64,000 bases of DNA from an uncultured Pseudoflavonifractor sp. GTDB lineage: Bacteria > Bacillota > Clostridia > Oscillospirales > Oscillospiraceae. The notes under the pieces were generated by a model. It made no database searches and was not told the DNA's origin. It was given only the letters and a program-made list of their open reading frames with translations. Within the stretch, counting starts at the first letter, position 1. Each line of letters begins with the position of its first letter. Both the position numbers and the translations under genes were made by a program. Below, piece by piece: positions 28,215 to 38,217 of the stretch. The stretch is taken from assembly GCA_947577065.1 (NCBI GenBank), contig CANPTT010000006.1, positions 1-64,000 on the forward strand, given 5' to 3'.

Positions 28215-29049
28215 ATTTCAGATCCTTTTTGCGGAAGACCGCCATTCCCCCCAGGGCGGCGGCCAGGGTCAGCGCCGCAGAGGAAAGTATGTTCCACACA
28301 GGGTGGTCTACCGCCATGTCCGCCAAAAGGACCGCCTGCCCGGTGGGGAGAACGTTCAGAAGTCCCTGAAAAACCTGCCGCAGAGCTCCGCTCACATAGC
28401 GGGGGTTGGGGGTGGGCTCTCCCCACTCCATGCCCGCGGCGGTAATGATAAGCCCGTTCTCCATCTCCGGCTCCAAAAGCCGGGAGTAGAGCCAGGTGGA
28501 GACCAGCACCAGACCCAGCGCCAACAGGATGGAGACCACCGCGGCAGTGGACTTTTTCTCGGCCAGCATTCCCACTACTGACACGACAGAGGTCAACGCC
28601 AAGGCAGAGAACAGGGCCACCAGGATATAAAGGGCGGTCTGTCCGCCCCCCATCTGCCAAAGCTCCCGGTGGAAAAGGGCCGGGACCCCGCCCCCCAAAA
28701 ACCAGGCCGCCGCAAAGCAGAGCGTTCCCGTCATAGCCGTCCCCAGCCCCGCCAGGTAGATCTGAACCCGGCTATGGCCCACTATCAGCCGGTTTCGAAG
28801 GGCTCCTTCGCTTTGGTCAGTGCCCAGATACAAGCCTGTGAACACCGCAACGCATACCATCGCCGCCTGTACCAAGGGGAAAAAGGAGCCCGCCAGAGCC
28901 ACCGCGTAGCCTTCCGCCGCCATAGCCCGGCATTGCCGGACGCCTATGGACATCTGGCCCACGGCAATGATCAGCATGGCCCCCAGGCAGAGCCAAAACA
29001 CCCTGTCCCGTTTCAGCCGAAACAGTCCCGCCCGCATCAGCTCACTCAT
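28213..29049 (-). CDS. ABC-2 type transporter permease
   Basis: Multi-TM protein overlapping the upstream ABC ATPase gene by 8 nt. Confidence 0.8.
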   Translation of the reverse strand: MSELMRAGLFRLKRDRVFWLCLGAMLIIAVGQMSIGVRQCRAMAAEGYAVALAGSFFPLVQAAMVCVAVFTGLYLGTDQSEGALRNRLIVGHSRVQIYLAGLGTAMTGTLCFAAAWFLGGGVPALFHRELWQMGGGQTALYILVALFSALALTSVVSVVGMLAEKKSTAAVVSILLALGLVLVSTWLYSRLLEPEMENGLIITAAGMEWGEPTPNPRYVSGALRQVFQGLLNVLPTGQAVLLADMAVDHPVWNILSSAALTLAAALGGMAVFRKKDLK

Positions 29050-29761
29050 CCCAGTCCCCTCCCATTAGCTTCATATAGTGCTTTTCCAGATCCTCCCCCA
29101 TATCCGCCGCCTCCTTCTCCTCCACCATACGGCCCTTGTCGATGAAACCGTAGTGGGTCGCCAGCTTGGAGAGCTCGTCCAGGATATGGCTGGAGATGAG
29201 GATGGTGACCCCTCTGTCCCGGTTCAGCTTCTGGAGCAGCCGCCGCATCTCAATGATCCCCTGAGGATCCAGGCCGTTCACCGGCTCATCCAGGATCAGC
29301 AGCTCCGGCTCCCCGGCCAGGGCCACGGCAATACCCAGGCGCTGGCGCATCCCCAGAGAGAAGTTTTTGACCTTCTTCTTCCCTGTGTTCCCCAGCCCCA
29401 CCAGCTCCAAAAGGCCGGGGATCGTCTCATGGTCCCGGCGGCCCAGGAGCCTATACTGGATCCGCAGGTTTTCCTCCGCCGTCAGCTCCTGATAGACGGC
29501 AGGGGCCTCTACCACCGCTCCCATCCTCCGGCGGGCTTGGAGGATCTCCCTGTCCCCACTGTCCACGCCAAAGATGATATACTCCCCGGCAGAGGGCTCC
29601 TGAAGGGCGCAGAGGATCCGGATCAGGGTGGTCTTCCCCGCCCCGTTCTTCCCCACCAACCCATAGATGGAGCCCCTGGGAACGTGGATGGAAAGGGCGT
29701 CCAGAGCCCGGAAGCCCTTATAATCCTTACTCAGATTTTTGGCTGTCAGCACATATTCCAT
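29042..29761 (-). CDS. ABC transporter ATP-binding protein (BcrA-like)
   Basis: GLVGKNGAGKTTLIRIL, NFSLGMRQRLGIAVALAGEPELLILDEPVNGLDP. Confidence 0.93.
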   Translation of the reverse strand: MEYVLTAKNLSKDYKGFRALDALSIHVPRGSIYGLVGKNGAGKTTLIRILCALQEPSAGEYIIFGVDSGDREILQARRRMGAVVEAPAVYQELTAEENLRIQYRLLGRRDHETIPGLLELVGLGNTGKKKVKNFSLGMRQRLGIAVALAGEPELLILDEPVNGLDPQGIIEMRRLLQKLNRDRGVTILISSHILDELSKLATHYGFIDKGRMVEEKEAADMGEDLEKHYMKLMGGDWDE

Positions 29762-29847
29762 AAAATGCCCTCCCTTTCTTGGGAGAGTCTACCAAACAAT
29801 TTATGAGACCGTTTTATAAATCTCTTACGTTTTTTTGAAGGTTTTTT

Positions 29848-29890
29848 AAAAAAAGGAAAGGCCCCGCCGAGGAGGGCCTTTCCTTTTTTC
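29848..29890. terminator. Bidirectional terminator
   Basis: AAAAAAGGAAAGGCCC...GGGCCTTTCCTTTTTT. Confidence 0.75.
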
Positions 29891-29891
29891 T

Positions 29892-30755
29892 TTATGAATG
29901 AGCAAAGCCCACTACACCGAAAGCACTGGGCCCGGCATGGGTGGTGATGACCCCGCCGCTCTTGATCCAGGTGACGGTGCGGAAGCCCAGGGCTTTGGCC
30001 GTCTCCTCCACCACCGCCCTCACCTCATCGGGGAAGCCGGGGGTCCAGATAAGCCACAGCTCCTCCTGGTCCAGTCCCTGTCCCTCCGCATAGTCCCGGA
30101 CCAGTTGGGGTGCCAGCTTCAGAAGTTTCCCCCGCAATTTTTTCGTTGCCACCAATTCGCCGTTCACAAATTCGATAAGGGGATGGATCCCCAGCACCCG
30201 CCCCGCCAGGGCCACGGCGTTACTCACCCGCCCCCCGGCCCGGAGATATTCCAGGTCGTCGGGGATAAAGCACATCCGCACCCGATCAATAAGGTCCCCC
30301 GCCGCCTTCGCGGCCTCCTCCATGCCCCAATCCGGGTTCTCCTCCAGCAGCCGGGCCAGGGAAAGCACCACCGCCCCCTGCCCCGCGCAGGCCACCCCGG
30401 TGTCCAGGCTCCTCACATACTCCCGGCCCTCGGCGGCGATGAGGGCGCTCTGGTAGGAACAGGTGGTGGCCGCCGAGTAGGCCAGATGTAAGATCTCCGC
30501 CTGAGGCCACCTCTCGCGAGCGGCGTCAAATGCTTTCGCAAAATCTTCCGGCACGCTGCCGCTGGTCTTGGGCAATATCCCCGTGCGGTCATAAAAGGCG
30601 CAGATCTCCTCCGATGGGAAGCTGCCGTCATCTCTGGTCTCCGCCCCAAAGGCAATGTGCATGGGCACGATCTGAAGGTCATATTTTTCCGCTAAACGGG
30701 GTGGGATATCCGCCCCCGACTCCGCCATCAGCAGCAGCCTTCTGCTTTGATCCAT
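29892..30755 (-). CDS. DegV family (fatty-acid-binding) protein
   Basis: ESGADIPPRLAEKYDLQIVPMHI, TSGSVPEDFAKAF, DTGVACAGQGAVVL. Confidence 0.9.
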   Translation of the reverse strand: MDQSRRLLLMAESGADIPPRLAEKYDLQIVPMHIAFGAETRDDGSFPSEEICAFYDRTGILPKTSGSVPEDFAKAFDAARERWPQAEILHLAYSAATTCSYQSALIAAEGREYVRSLDTGVACAGQGAVVLSLARLLEENPDWGMEEAAKAAGDLIDRVRMCFIPDDLEYLRAGGRVSNAVALAGRVLGIHPLIEFVNGELVATKKLRGKLLKLAPQLVRDYAEGQGLDQEELWLIWTPGFPDEVRAVVEETAKALGFRTVTWIKSGGVITTHAGPSAFGVVGFAHS

Positions 30756-30856
30756 AGTTTCCCTGCCCCTTCCGAATATGATTTTCCTGTGTGTTATGAC
30801 AAGGGCATCATACCATAAAGAGAAGGGATTTTCAAACCTTTTGTTATCCGATAAAA

Positions 30857-30888
30857 AGCAAGGCCCGGCATAGCTGCCGGGCCTTGCT
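30857..30888. terminator. Hairpin/terminator
   Basis: AGCAAGGCCCGGCA-TAGC-TGCCGGGCCTTGCT; minus-strand T run TTTTTATC follows. Confidence 0.65.
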
Positions 30889-30900
30889 CACTTGCTCTTG

Positions 30901-31455
30901 TTACGCCGCACTTCCCACCAGGCCGCCTACCTCGCCCCGGTGAACGGGACGCAGGCCCTGAAGCTGGCAAAAGTCCATGGGCCGGGTCATCGCGGGGACC
31001 TTATCCAGCTCCACCGCACCGCTCTCGCTGAGGACCTCCGCCACAAATTCAGAACAGAATTTATGGTGGCGCCGCTCGATCCGCAGATGAAACAGGCAGG
31101 CCAACGTACCCAGCAGGTTGTAATGATACCTCTCCCGGTGCTCATACATCACCCAGAGGCGGCGGCAGATGAACTGATATGTATCCTCGCTGACCTCCAG
31201 TTCGTAAAGGCAGCAGGGAATGTTGGGATGGAGGGAGAAAAAGCCCCGGTCCATGCGTTCTTGGATCAATCCCGCCGGCAGGGCCATGCGGGGATTCTTT
31301 CGGGCAAAGCTGTAGAAGGGTCCCTTCGGCCCCTCTAGGCCAATGGAGGCATGGGTGAACTCCCCCTTGGTAAAGCGGTGGATCAGTCGGGAGAAGTAGG
31401 TCTCCGACCGAGTCAATAGCAGATATACGGTTCTAATCTCCTGGGTCCTTGTCAT
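30901..31455 (-). CDS. Permuted papain-fold (YaeF/YiiX-like) hydrolase candidate
   Basis: FTHASIGLEG (His motif) and HHKFCSEFVAEVLSESGAV (Cys motif) pattern of NlpC/P60-superfamily permuted members. Confidence 0.6.
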   Translation of the reverse strand: MTRTQEIRTVYLLLTRSETYFSRLIHRFTKGEFTHASIGLEGPKGPFYSFARKNPRMALPAGLIQERMDRGFFSLHPNIPCCLYELEVSEDTYQFICRRLWVMYEHRERYHYNLLGTLACLFHLRIERRHHKFCSEFVAEVLSESGAVELDKVPAMTRPMDFCQLQGLRPVHRGEVGGLVGSAA

Positions 31456-31658
31456 GGGAAGCCCTCCCCCTGTTACTGGGAACAGTATAGCATAAAATAT
31501 GGGGAATGTCCTGAAGAAAGTATTAAAATTTCAAAAAGAAATGATTTTTCCCTGCGGCGGGACTTGATGAAAGCGGAAAATTCCGGGATTCTTTTTCGCT
31601 TGACAGGGGGAAAGGAACTTTATACTATAATGGTAGTAAAATAGAGGAGGACAGCCCC

Positions 31659-34265
31659 ATGAGAAAAAAGATCCTGGCTCCGCTTCTGTCCCTCGCCCTA
31701 TGCCTGTCTCTGCTCCCCACCGCCCAGGCCGCCGGAAAGACCTATGATCAGGCGGTGAAGGAGCTTCAGTCCGATGCGTATTACAAGACCGAGCAGTCCT
31801 TCGACAGCGACTATGGCACGGTTTTTATTTACAGCCTGGGGAACACCCCCCACGGTGCCCACGGCTTTCTGTGCTTCATCACCAAGGCCCCCTGCGCCAA
31901 GGGAGAGGGGGAGGTCATCGGTCTTCCTCACGCCCGCCACAGCCTTTGGTGCAACACCAAGCCACCCCTGACGGCGGAGTTGAGCGAGGATGGAAAAACC
32001 TTCACCTACACCTACCACTATGACGACCCTGTCCTCTCCGGGGTAGATGTGATGCTCCGCCCGGCGGGGGATTTCGTCTATACCCTGGACCTGACAACGG
32101 GGGAGGTCACATCCCAGGAGCCCTCCATCCCCGAGGACTACAACACTTACCCCGCCGCCATGGAGCGGTTGAAGAACGAGGACGGCTGGGTGATCGAGCA
32201 GACCCTGGAGGCCCCCGACTGCACCGTACTGCTGCGGTATTTTCAGGCAAGCGATGGCCGGCGGTCCTATTTCCTGGACTGCGTCTACAAGGTAGCCCAG
32301 CAGTCTTACCGCGAGGGCATGGTGGTCAGTCACAACCTGACCATCACCAAAAACGACGGCACCGGGGAGCCCGGCTTCCCCGTCTACTACACCCACCGTG
32401 CCCCCGACACCCTGGAGCTGAACGAGGATAAGACCCTCCTCACCTACACCTACAGCGAAAGCCTGAACGGCGGAGCAGACAGCGAGACCCTGGAACTGGC
32501 CACCGGGCTTTCCAGCAAATTCAACACCCTGCCCACTATCACCCCCGAAGAGGCCCAGTCACCCACAGCGGATTTCACCGACGTCCCCGCCGGGAGCTGG
32601 CTTGAGCAGGGCGTGACCACCTGCGCCCAAGAGGGCGTGATGGTGGGCTTAGGGGATGGCACCTTCTCCCCCACCTCAGAGCTTACCGCCGCCGAGTGCC
32701 TCACCTTTGCCCTGCGGCTCTATGATCTCCGCCGTGGTGGGGACGGAACTCTGGAGACCGCTCCAGAGGATTGGGGCAAGTTGGAACTGGCCCTCTCCGA
32801 TGGCACCACCTTTACCCGGTATGGATACTACAATCCCTTCTTCTCTGAATCCTGGTTCTCAGGCCCCGACGGGATAGATGTCCGCCATCTTTATGTCCAG
32901 GCCCCCGGTGAAACCTCCGAAGAGAGGGAGGCTTGGGCCGAAGCCCACCAGGGCAAGGGAACCGTCCGGGCTTACGGCAAGGACTACCCCGGTACCCTCA
33001 CCCCTGACAGCAACTACTACGGCCCCCTGCTGCGCTTTGACTTCGATACGCCCAACGACGGTGGGCTGGATATTACCGACCTGATCGACACCACCCGCCC
33101 CGGCCCCGACAAGTGGTTCCGAAACACCATATACACCGCCGAAGCTTGGGGCCTGCGGGACAAGCCCGGCTTTGAAACGCTGACCCGCTGGTGCTACGGC
33201 AACTCCGGAGAGGCCGGCGGCTGGTGTAACCGAGGGCTCTTTGCCCAGACCCTCTCCATCGCCGCCGGGGACTTGGAGAAGCGGTACACCGTGGAGCGTA
33301 TCCCTGACCTGGAGCGGAACGAATCCAGCGAAGCCATCTACGGTCTATATGAGGCGGGTATCCTCAACGGCATGGACAAAACCGGCACCTTCTACGCCGA
33401 CAAAAGTCTGACCCGGGCCGAGGCCGCCGTCATGGTAGCCCGTATTCTGGACGAGAGCCAGCGTCTGACCGAGGCTCCCACTGCCCCCAACGCTTACGAC
33501 CTGGCGGTGGCCGAGCTGCGAACCAGCCTCACATATATCAGCGACAGTGAGCGCACCTTTGAGACCGACGATTGCACCATCTTCGTCTACGACCGGGGCG
33601 GCGCCATGTGGACAGGTCCCGGCAATATCACCATCATCTACAAGCCCGGCTCCCAGCCGGGGGCGGGTACCCGCATTGAGGCGGAACGTCCCTACCCCAT
33701 GCGAACTTACGTCACGGGCGCCGATTCCGTTCAACTCAGTGAGGATAAAAAAAGCCTTATCTACACCTATCACCTGGACAGCTCTGTGGGCGATCCGGTG
33801 CAGGAGGCGGGCGTCTACACCTACACTGTGGACCTACCCACCGGGACCATCACCAGCAGCTATTCCCCCTTCTCCTACGAGAACTTGACCTACCTTCTGG
33901 CCAATAATACTTTGGAACAGAGACTGGAGGTCCCCACCTGCACCGTACTGCTGCGCTGGAAGCCCCTCCACTTGTACGATGACACCAGAGACTACGAGCT
34001 TTGGCTTTCCTACAAGGACCCAAGGGCCGAGGAAACAACTCAAAAACTACTCCTTCCCAGCACGGTCCTTCGGAATTCCGGTTACGGTTACTACAAACCC
34101 ACTGACCGTGCCCCGGATTCCTTGGAGCTGAACGAGGACGGCTCTGTACTGACCTACATATATCACTTTGACGAGGCTCTGGAGGATTGCCATGATGCCG
34201 GGACCTACACCTACACGGTGGATTTGACAACCGGAGAATTAAGCGTCACCCACACGGCAGATTAA
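31659..34265 (+). CDS. Secreted S-layer homology (SLH) domain protein with duplicated flanking modules
   Basis: Signal peptide MRKKILAPLLSLALCLSLLPTAQA; SLH signatures DFTDVPAGSWLEQGVTTCAQEGVMVGLGDGTFSPTSELTAAE and IYGLYEAGILNGMDKTGTFYADKSLTRAEAAVMVARIL. Confidence 0.85.
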   Translation: MRKKILAPLLSLALCLSLLPTAQAAGKTYDQAVKELQSDAYYKTEQSFDSDYGTVFIYSLGNTPHGAHGFLCFITKAPCAKGEGEVIGLPHARHSLWCNTKPPLTAELSEDGKTFTYTYHYDDPVLSGVDVMLRPAGDFVYTLDLTTGEVTSQEPSIPEDYNTYPAAMERLKNEDGWVIEQTLEAPDCTVLLRYFQASDGRRSYFLDCVYKVAQQSYREGMVVSHNLTITKNDGTGEPGFPVYYTHRAPDTLELNEDKTLLTYTYSESLNGGADSETLELATGLSSKFNTLPTITPEEAQSPTADFTDVPAGSWLEQGVTTCAQEGVMVGLGDGTFSPTSELTAAECLTFALRLYDLRRGGDGTLETAPEDWGKLELALSDGTTFTRYGYYNPFFSESWFSGPDGIDVRHLYVQAPGETSEEREAWAEAHQGKGTVRAYGKDYPGTLTPDSNYYGPLLRFDFDTPNDGGLDITDLIDTTRPGPDKWFRNTIYTAEAWGLRDKPGFETLTRWCYGNSGEAGGWCNRGLFAQTLSIAAGDLEKRYTVERIPDLERNESSEAIYGLYEAGILNGMDKTGTFYADKSLTRAEAAVMVARILDESQRLTEAPTAPNAYDLAVAELRTSLTYISDSERTFETDDCTIFVYDRGGAMWTGPGNITIIYKPGSQPGAGTRIEAERPYPMRTYVTGADSVQLSEDKKSLIYTYHLDSSVGDPVQEAGVYTYTVDLPTGTITSSYSPFSYENLTYLLANNTLEQRLEVPTCTVLLRWKPLHLYDDTRDYELWLSYKDPRAEETTQKLLLPSTVLRNSGYGYYKPTDRAPDSLELNEDGSVLTYIYHFDEALEDCHDAGTYTYTVDLTTGELSVTHTAD

Positions 34266-34276
34266 AGAAATATATC

Positions 34277-34317
34277 AAAAGCCGCCCGGCTGATATTTTG
34301 CCGGGTGGCTTTTTTGT
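34277..34317 (+). terminator. Rho-independent terminator after SLH gene
   Basis: AAAGCCgCCCGGC...GCCGGGtGGCTTTTTT. Confidence 0.75.
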
Positions 34318-34322
34318 ATATC

Positions 34323-34351
34323 TTGCATTTCTTTTCCCTATCCGTTATAAT
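34323..34351 (+). promoter_or_regulatory. leuS promoter
   Basis: TTGCAT (34323-34328), 17 bp spacer, TATAAT (34346-34351). Confidence 0.7.
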
Positions 34352-34402
34352 GTGTGAGATATCTTTCCGCTACGCACAAATTCACAAGGAAAGCGTGATA
34401 CC

Positions 34403-36838
34403 ATGAAATACGATTTCGGTTCCATCGAACCCAAATGGCAAAAAATCTGGAAGGAGAAAAAGTCCTTCGCCGCCCAGGATCACTCGGACAAGCCCAAATT
34501 CTACGGACTGGTGGAGTTCCCCTACCCCTCGGGCCAGGGCCTTCACGTGGGCCACGCCCGGCCCTACACCGCCATGGACGTGGTGGCCCGGAAGAAGCGG
34601 ATGGATGGGTACAATGTACTGTTCCCCATGGGCTACGACGCCTTCGGCCTGCCCACCGAGAACTACGCCATCAAGAACCACATCCACCCCGCCAAGGTGA
34701 CCCACGACAACATCCAGAATTTTCGCTCCCAGCTCCAGATGCTGGGCTACTCCTTTGACTATGACCGGGAGGTCAACACCACCGATCCCGCTTACTACAA
34801 GTGGACCCAGTGGATCTTCCTCCAGCTCTTCAAAAAGGGTCTGGCCTACAAGACCACCATGCCGGTGAACTGGTGTACCTCCTGCAAGTGCGTGCTGGCC
34901 AACGAGGAGGTGGTGGAGGGCGTGTGTGAGCGGTGCGGCTCCCCCGTCATCCGCAAGGAGAAGAGCCAGTGGATGCTGAAGATCACCGAGTACGCCCAGC
35001 GGCTCATCGACGACCTGGACGATCTGGACTTCATCGAGCGGGTGAAGATCCAGCAGCGCAACTGGATCGGCCGCTCCACCGGCGCGGAGGTCACCTTCAA
35101 GAGCACCGCCGGGGACGACATCGTGGTGTTTACCACCCGGCCCGACACCCTCTTCGGCGCCACGTATATGGTGCTCTCCCCGGAGCACGAGCTGGTGAAG
35201 AGCTGGCTGGAGGCGGGCAGGCTGGCCAACGCGGACGAGGTGACGGCCTACCAGAAGGCCGCGGCCTCCAAGTCCGACCTGGAGCGCACCGAGCTGAACA
35301 AGGAAAAGACCGGCGTGCGCCTGGACGGCGTGAAGGGCATCGACCCGGTGAACGGCCGGGAGATCCCCATCTTCATCTCCGACTACGTGCTGTCCACCTA
35401 CGGCACCGGGGCCATCATGGCCGTCCCCGCCCACGACGACCGGGACTGGGAGTTCGCCAAGAAGTTCGGCTGTGAGATCATCGAGGTGGTGTCCGGCGGC
35501 GAGGACGTGCAGAAGGAGGCCTTCACCGCCAAGGACGACACCGGCATCATGGTCAACTCCGAGTTCCTCAACGGCATGACGGTGAAGGATGCCATCCCCG
35601 CCATCACCAAATGGCTGGAGGAGAAGGGCATCGGCCACGAGCAGGTGAACTACAAGCTCCGGGACTGGGTGTTCTCCCGCCAGCGGTACTGGGGCGAGCC
35701 CATCCCCATGGTCTGGTGCGACAAGTGCGGCTGGGTCCCTCTCCCCGAGGACCAACTTCCCTTGCTCCTGCCTGAGGTAGCCAGCTACGAGCCCACCGAT
35801 GACGGCGAGAGCCCCATCTCCAAGATGACCGACTGGGTCAATACCACCTGCCCCTGCTGCGGCGCCAGCGCCAGGCGGGAAACCGACACCATGCCCCAAT
35901 GGGCAGGTTCTTCCTGGTATTTCCTGCGGTATATGGATCCCCACAACGACAAGGCTTTGGCCTCCAAGGAGGCACTGGAGCAGTGGTCCCCCGTGGACTG
36001 GTACAACGGCGGCATGGAGCATACCACCCTGCACCTTCTCTACTCCCGGTTCTGGCACAAATTCCTCTACGATATTGGAGTGGTGCCCACCAAGGAGCCC
36101 TACGCCAAGCGGACCAGCCACGGCATGATCCTGGGCGAGGGCGGGGAAAAGATGAGCAAGAGCCGGGGCAACGTCATCAATCCCAACGACGTCATCGCCG
36201 CCTACGGCGCGGACACCATGCGGACCTATATCATGTTTATCGGCGACTTTGAAAAGGCCGCCTCCTGGTCCGATAACGGCGTGAAGGGCTGCAAGCGGTT
36301 CCTGGACCGGGTGTGGAACCTCTCCGAGAAGGTCACGGGCGGCATGGAGCAATCTGAGGCCAACGCCGCCGCCCTCCACAAGGCCATCAAAAAGGTCAAT
36401 GAGGACATCGACGCCATGAAGTTCAACACCGCCATCGCCACCCTCATGGCCCTGGTCAATGACTTCTATGCCAACGGCTGTACCAAGGGGGATTACGGCG
36501 CGCTGCTGCTGATGCTCTCCCCCTTTGCCCCCCATATGGCGGAGGAGCTGTGGGAGCAGATGGGCTATGCCAAGGACCACGGCGGCATGGCCTGCGAGCA
36601 GCCCTGGCCCGTCTACGACGAGAGCAAGACCGTGGCCCAGACCGTCACCATTGCCATTCAGGTCTCCGGCAAGCTCCGGGGCACCGTGGAGGTTCCCGCC
36701 GGCAGTGACAACGCCGCCATCGAACACGCCGCCAAAGAGGTCCCCACCGTAGCCAAGTTCCTGGAGCCTCTGGACATCGTCAAGGTCATCCATGTCCCCG
36801 GCAAGCTGGTGAACTTCATCGGCAAGCCCAAGGGCTGA
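34403..36838 (+). CDS. leuS: Leucyl-tRNA synthetase
   Basis: [58 protein letters not shown]. Confidence 0.98.
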   Translation: MKYDFGSIEPKWQKIWKEKKSFAAQDHSDKPKFYGLVEFPYPSGQGLHVGHARPYTAMDVVARKKRMDGYNVLFPMGYDAFGLPTENYAIKNHIHPAKVTHDNIQNFRSQLQMLGYSFDYDREVNTTDPAYYKWTQWIFLQLFKKGLAYKTTMPVNWCTSCKCVLANEEVVEGVCERCGSPVIRKEKSQWMLKITEYAQRLIDDLDDLDFIERVKIQQRNWIGRSTGAEVTFKSTAGDDIVVFTTRPDTLFGATYMVLSPEHELVKSWLEAGRLANADEVTAYQKAAASKSDLERTELNKEKTGVRLDGVKGIDPVNGREIPIFISDYVLSTYGTGAIMAVPAHDDRDWEFAKKFGCEIIEVVSGGEDVQKEAFTAKDDTGIMVNSEFLNGMTVKDAIPAITKWLEEKGIGHEQVNYKLRDWVFSRQRYWGEPIPMVWCDKCGWVPLPEDQLPLLLPEVASYEPTDDGESPISKMTDWVNTTCPCCGASARRETDTMPQWAGSSWYFLRYMDPHNDKALASKEALEQWSPVDWYNGGMEHTTLHLLYSRFWHKFLYDIGVVPTKEPYAKRTSHGMILGEGGEKMSKSRGNVINPNDVIAAYGADTMRTYIMFIGDFEKAASWSDNGVKGCKRFLDRVWNLSEKVTGGMEQSEANAAALHKAIKKVNEDIDAMKFNTAIATLMALVNDFYANGCTKGDYGALLLMLSPFAPHMAEELWEQMGYAKDHGGMACEQPWPVYDESKTVAQTVTIAIQVSGKLRGTVEVPAGSDNAAIEHAAKEVPTVAKFLEPLDIVKVIHVPGKLVNFIGKPKG

Positions 36839-36847
36839 TAAGAGAAC

Positions 36848-36887
36848 AAAACCGGGCCCCTCTCCTTTGAGAGGGGCCCGGTTTTTG
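36848..36887. terminator. Terminator after leuS
   Basis: AAACCGGGCCCCTCTC-CTTT-GAGAGGGGCCCGGTTTTT. Confidence 0.8.
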
Positions 36888-36902
36888 AAGATAGATCAAG
36901 GT

Positions 36903-37718
36903 TTACCTCTTCCTCCCCCGGACCAGCATGGTCCCCAGGGCGGCCAGCAGGGCCAGGCGAAGCCCATCCTGAAACCATCCCATGAAGGTGACCAGGCCGC
37001 TGACCGGCAGCCCACCCGCCTGAAAGAGCCAGGTCCCGAGGGGCAGGCTCAGCAGTAGGAACAAAACGCACCCCGCGGCGAACAGGGTCCTATTTTTCTT
37101 CGTCCACTCCATCGTCCCGGCCCTGCCCAGTTTCAGCACCGTCCCCACCAGCAAAGTCATGGCACACAACAACTGGCACCAGGCGATGGCCAACCGGGTG
37201 TAATTCCAGGAGGGCTTCCACAGGAAGGTAAATCGCACCTGGACCCAGCTCAGCCCCGTACCATACCGCAGAAAACCGTCCACCATCAGGAACAGCGCCC
37301 AAGCGCACCACAAGCCCGGACGCCTTTCCACCAGCAGGCAAATCAGGCCGCAGATAAAAAACGGTGTTCCCAGCAAAACTCCCAGCCAGAAAACTCTCCC
37401 TGCCGTGCACACCAGCACCGTTAAAAAAGCCATGCCTAAAAGGACAAGGGCCGCCAGCTTCCGGCCCTCCACCCTCCGCCGCTCTACAACGACCGTCCGG
37501 GGACCTTCCTCCTTTTGCCCCGCTTTCCCCGCTACCAGTTCATCCAAGGTCACTCCGAACAGCTCAGACAGTCTCACCAGCTTATCCAGTTCGGGAACCG
37601 CGCCGTCGGTCTCCCACTTGGAGATAGACTGCCGGGATACCTCCATCGCTTCCGCCAGATCTCCCTGGCTCATATTTTTTGCTGTCCGCAGACGGTTGAT
37701 GTTTTCTCCCAAGCTCAT
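36903..37718 (-). CDS. XRE-family HTH regulator with C-terminal transmembrane region
   Basis: LGENINRLRTAKNMSQGDLAEAMEVSRQSISKWETDGAVPELDKLVRLSELFGVTLDELV then several TM helices. Confidence 0.85.
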   Translation of the reverse strand: MSLGENINRLRTAKNMSQGDLAEAMEVSRQSISKWETDGAVPELDKLVRLSELFGVTLDELVAGKAGQKEEGPRTVVVERRRVEGRKLAALVLLGMAFLTVLVCTAGRVFWLGVLLGTPFFICGLICLLVERRPGLWCAWALFLMVDGFLRYGTGLSWVQVRFTFLWKPSWNYTRLAIAWCQLLCAMTLLVGTVLKLGRAGTMEWTKKNRTLFAAGCVLFLLLSLPLGTWLFQAGGLPVSGLVTFMGWFQDGLRLALLAALGTMLVRGRKR

Positions 37719-37854
37719 TTGGATCTCCTCCTCTTCTGAGGAAAGGATATCATTTTCAAGCTGAAATGTCCACCAAGCCGCCTTGGAATTTTAGCAACCG
37801 GCGGTTGCGGCCCGCCTTTCAGACCAATTTACAAAAGTTCAAGGAAAAAGTGCC

Positions 37855-37883
37855 TTGACATTCCTCGGCAAATCTCATATAAT
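37855..37883 (+). promoter_or_regulatory. rpsU promoter
   Basis: TTGACA (37855-37860), 17 bp spacer, TATAAT (37878-37883). Confidence 0.85.
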
Positions 37884-37960
37884 ATCAATGTTAAAGCCAT
37901 AGCTATGTGGCCCTTTCGCGGTGGACGAGTTCCCGCCGCTTTGGAGGGAGGGGAAATACA

Positions 37961-38143
37961 ATGTCGGAGATCCATGTAAAAGAGGGCGAGTCCCTGGAAA
38001 ACGCACTCAAGCGCTTCAAGCGCAGCTGCGCCAAATCTGGCGTGCTGGCCGAAGTCCGCAAGCGCGAGCATTACGAGAGCCCCAGCGTCAAGCGCCGCAA
38101 GAAGTCTGAGGCCGCCCGCAAGAACCGCAAAAAGTTCTATTGA
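37961..38143 (+). CDS. rpsU: 30S ribosomal protein S21
   Basis: [60 protein letters not shown]. Confidence 0.97.
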   Translation: MSEIHVKEGESLENALKRFKRSCAKSGVLAEVRKREHYESPSVKRRKKSEAARKNRKKFY

Positions 38144-38149
38144 TCAAGT

Positions 38150-38184
38150 CAAAAGCCCTGTGCCGTAAGGCACAGGGCTTTTTT
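38150..38184 (+). terminator. Terminator after rpsU
   Basis: AAAGCCCTGTGCC-GTAA-GGCACAGGGCTTTTTT. Confidence 0.85.
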
Positions 38185-38217
38185 CCGTCCAAGGGTGCGG
38201 AGGACCTTCACGGCGGC

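Noticed and set aside
31600-31631. Promoter for the SLH gene (TTGACA ... TATACTATAAT)
   Set aside because: Hexamers present but spacing is 15 or 20 bp, not 16-18; not reported as a firm feature.
34382-36793. 803-aa minus-strand ORF opposite leuS
   Set aside because: Antisense shadow of a strongly supported leuS; Gly/His/Val-rich translation without domain features.
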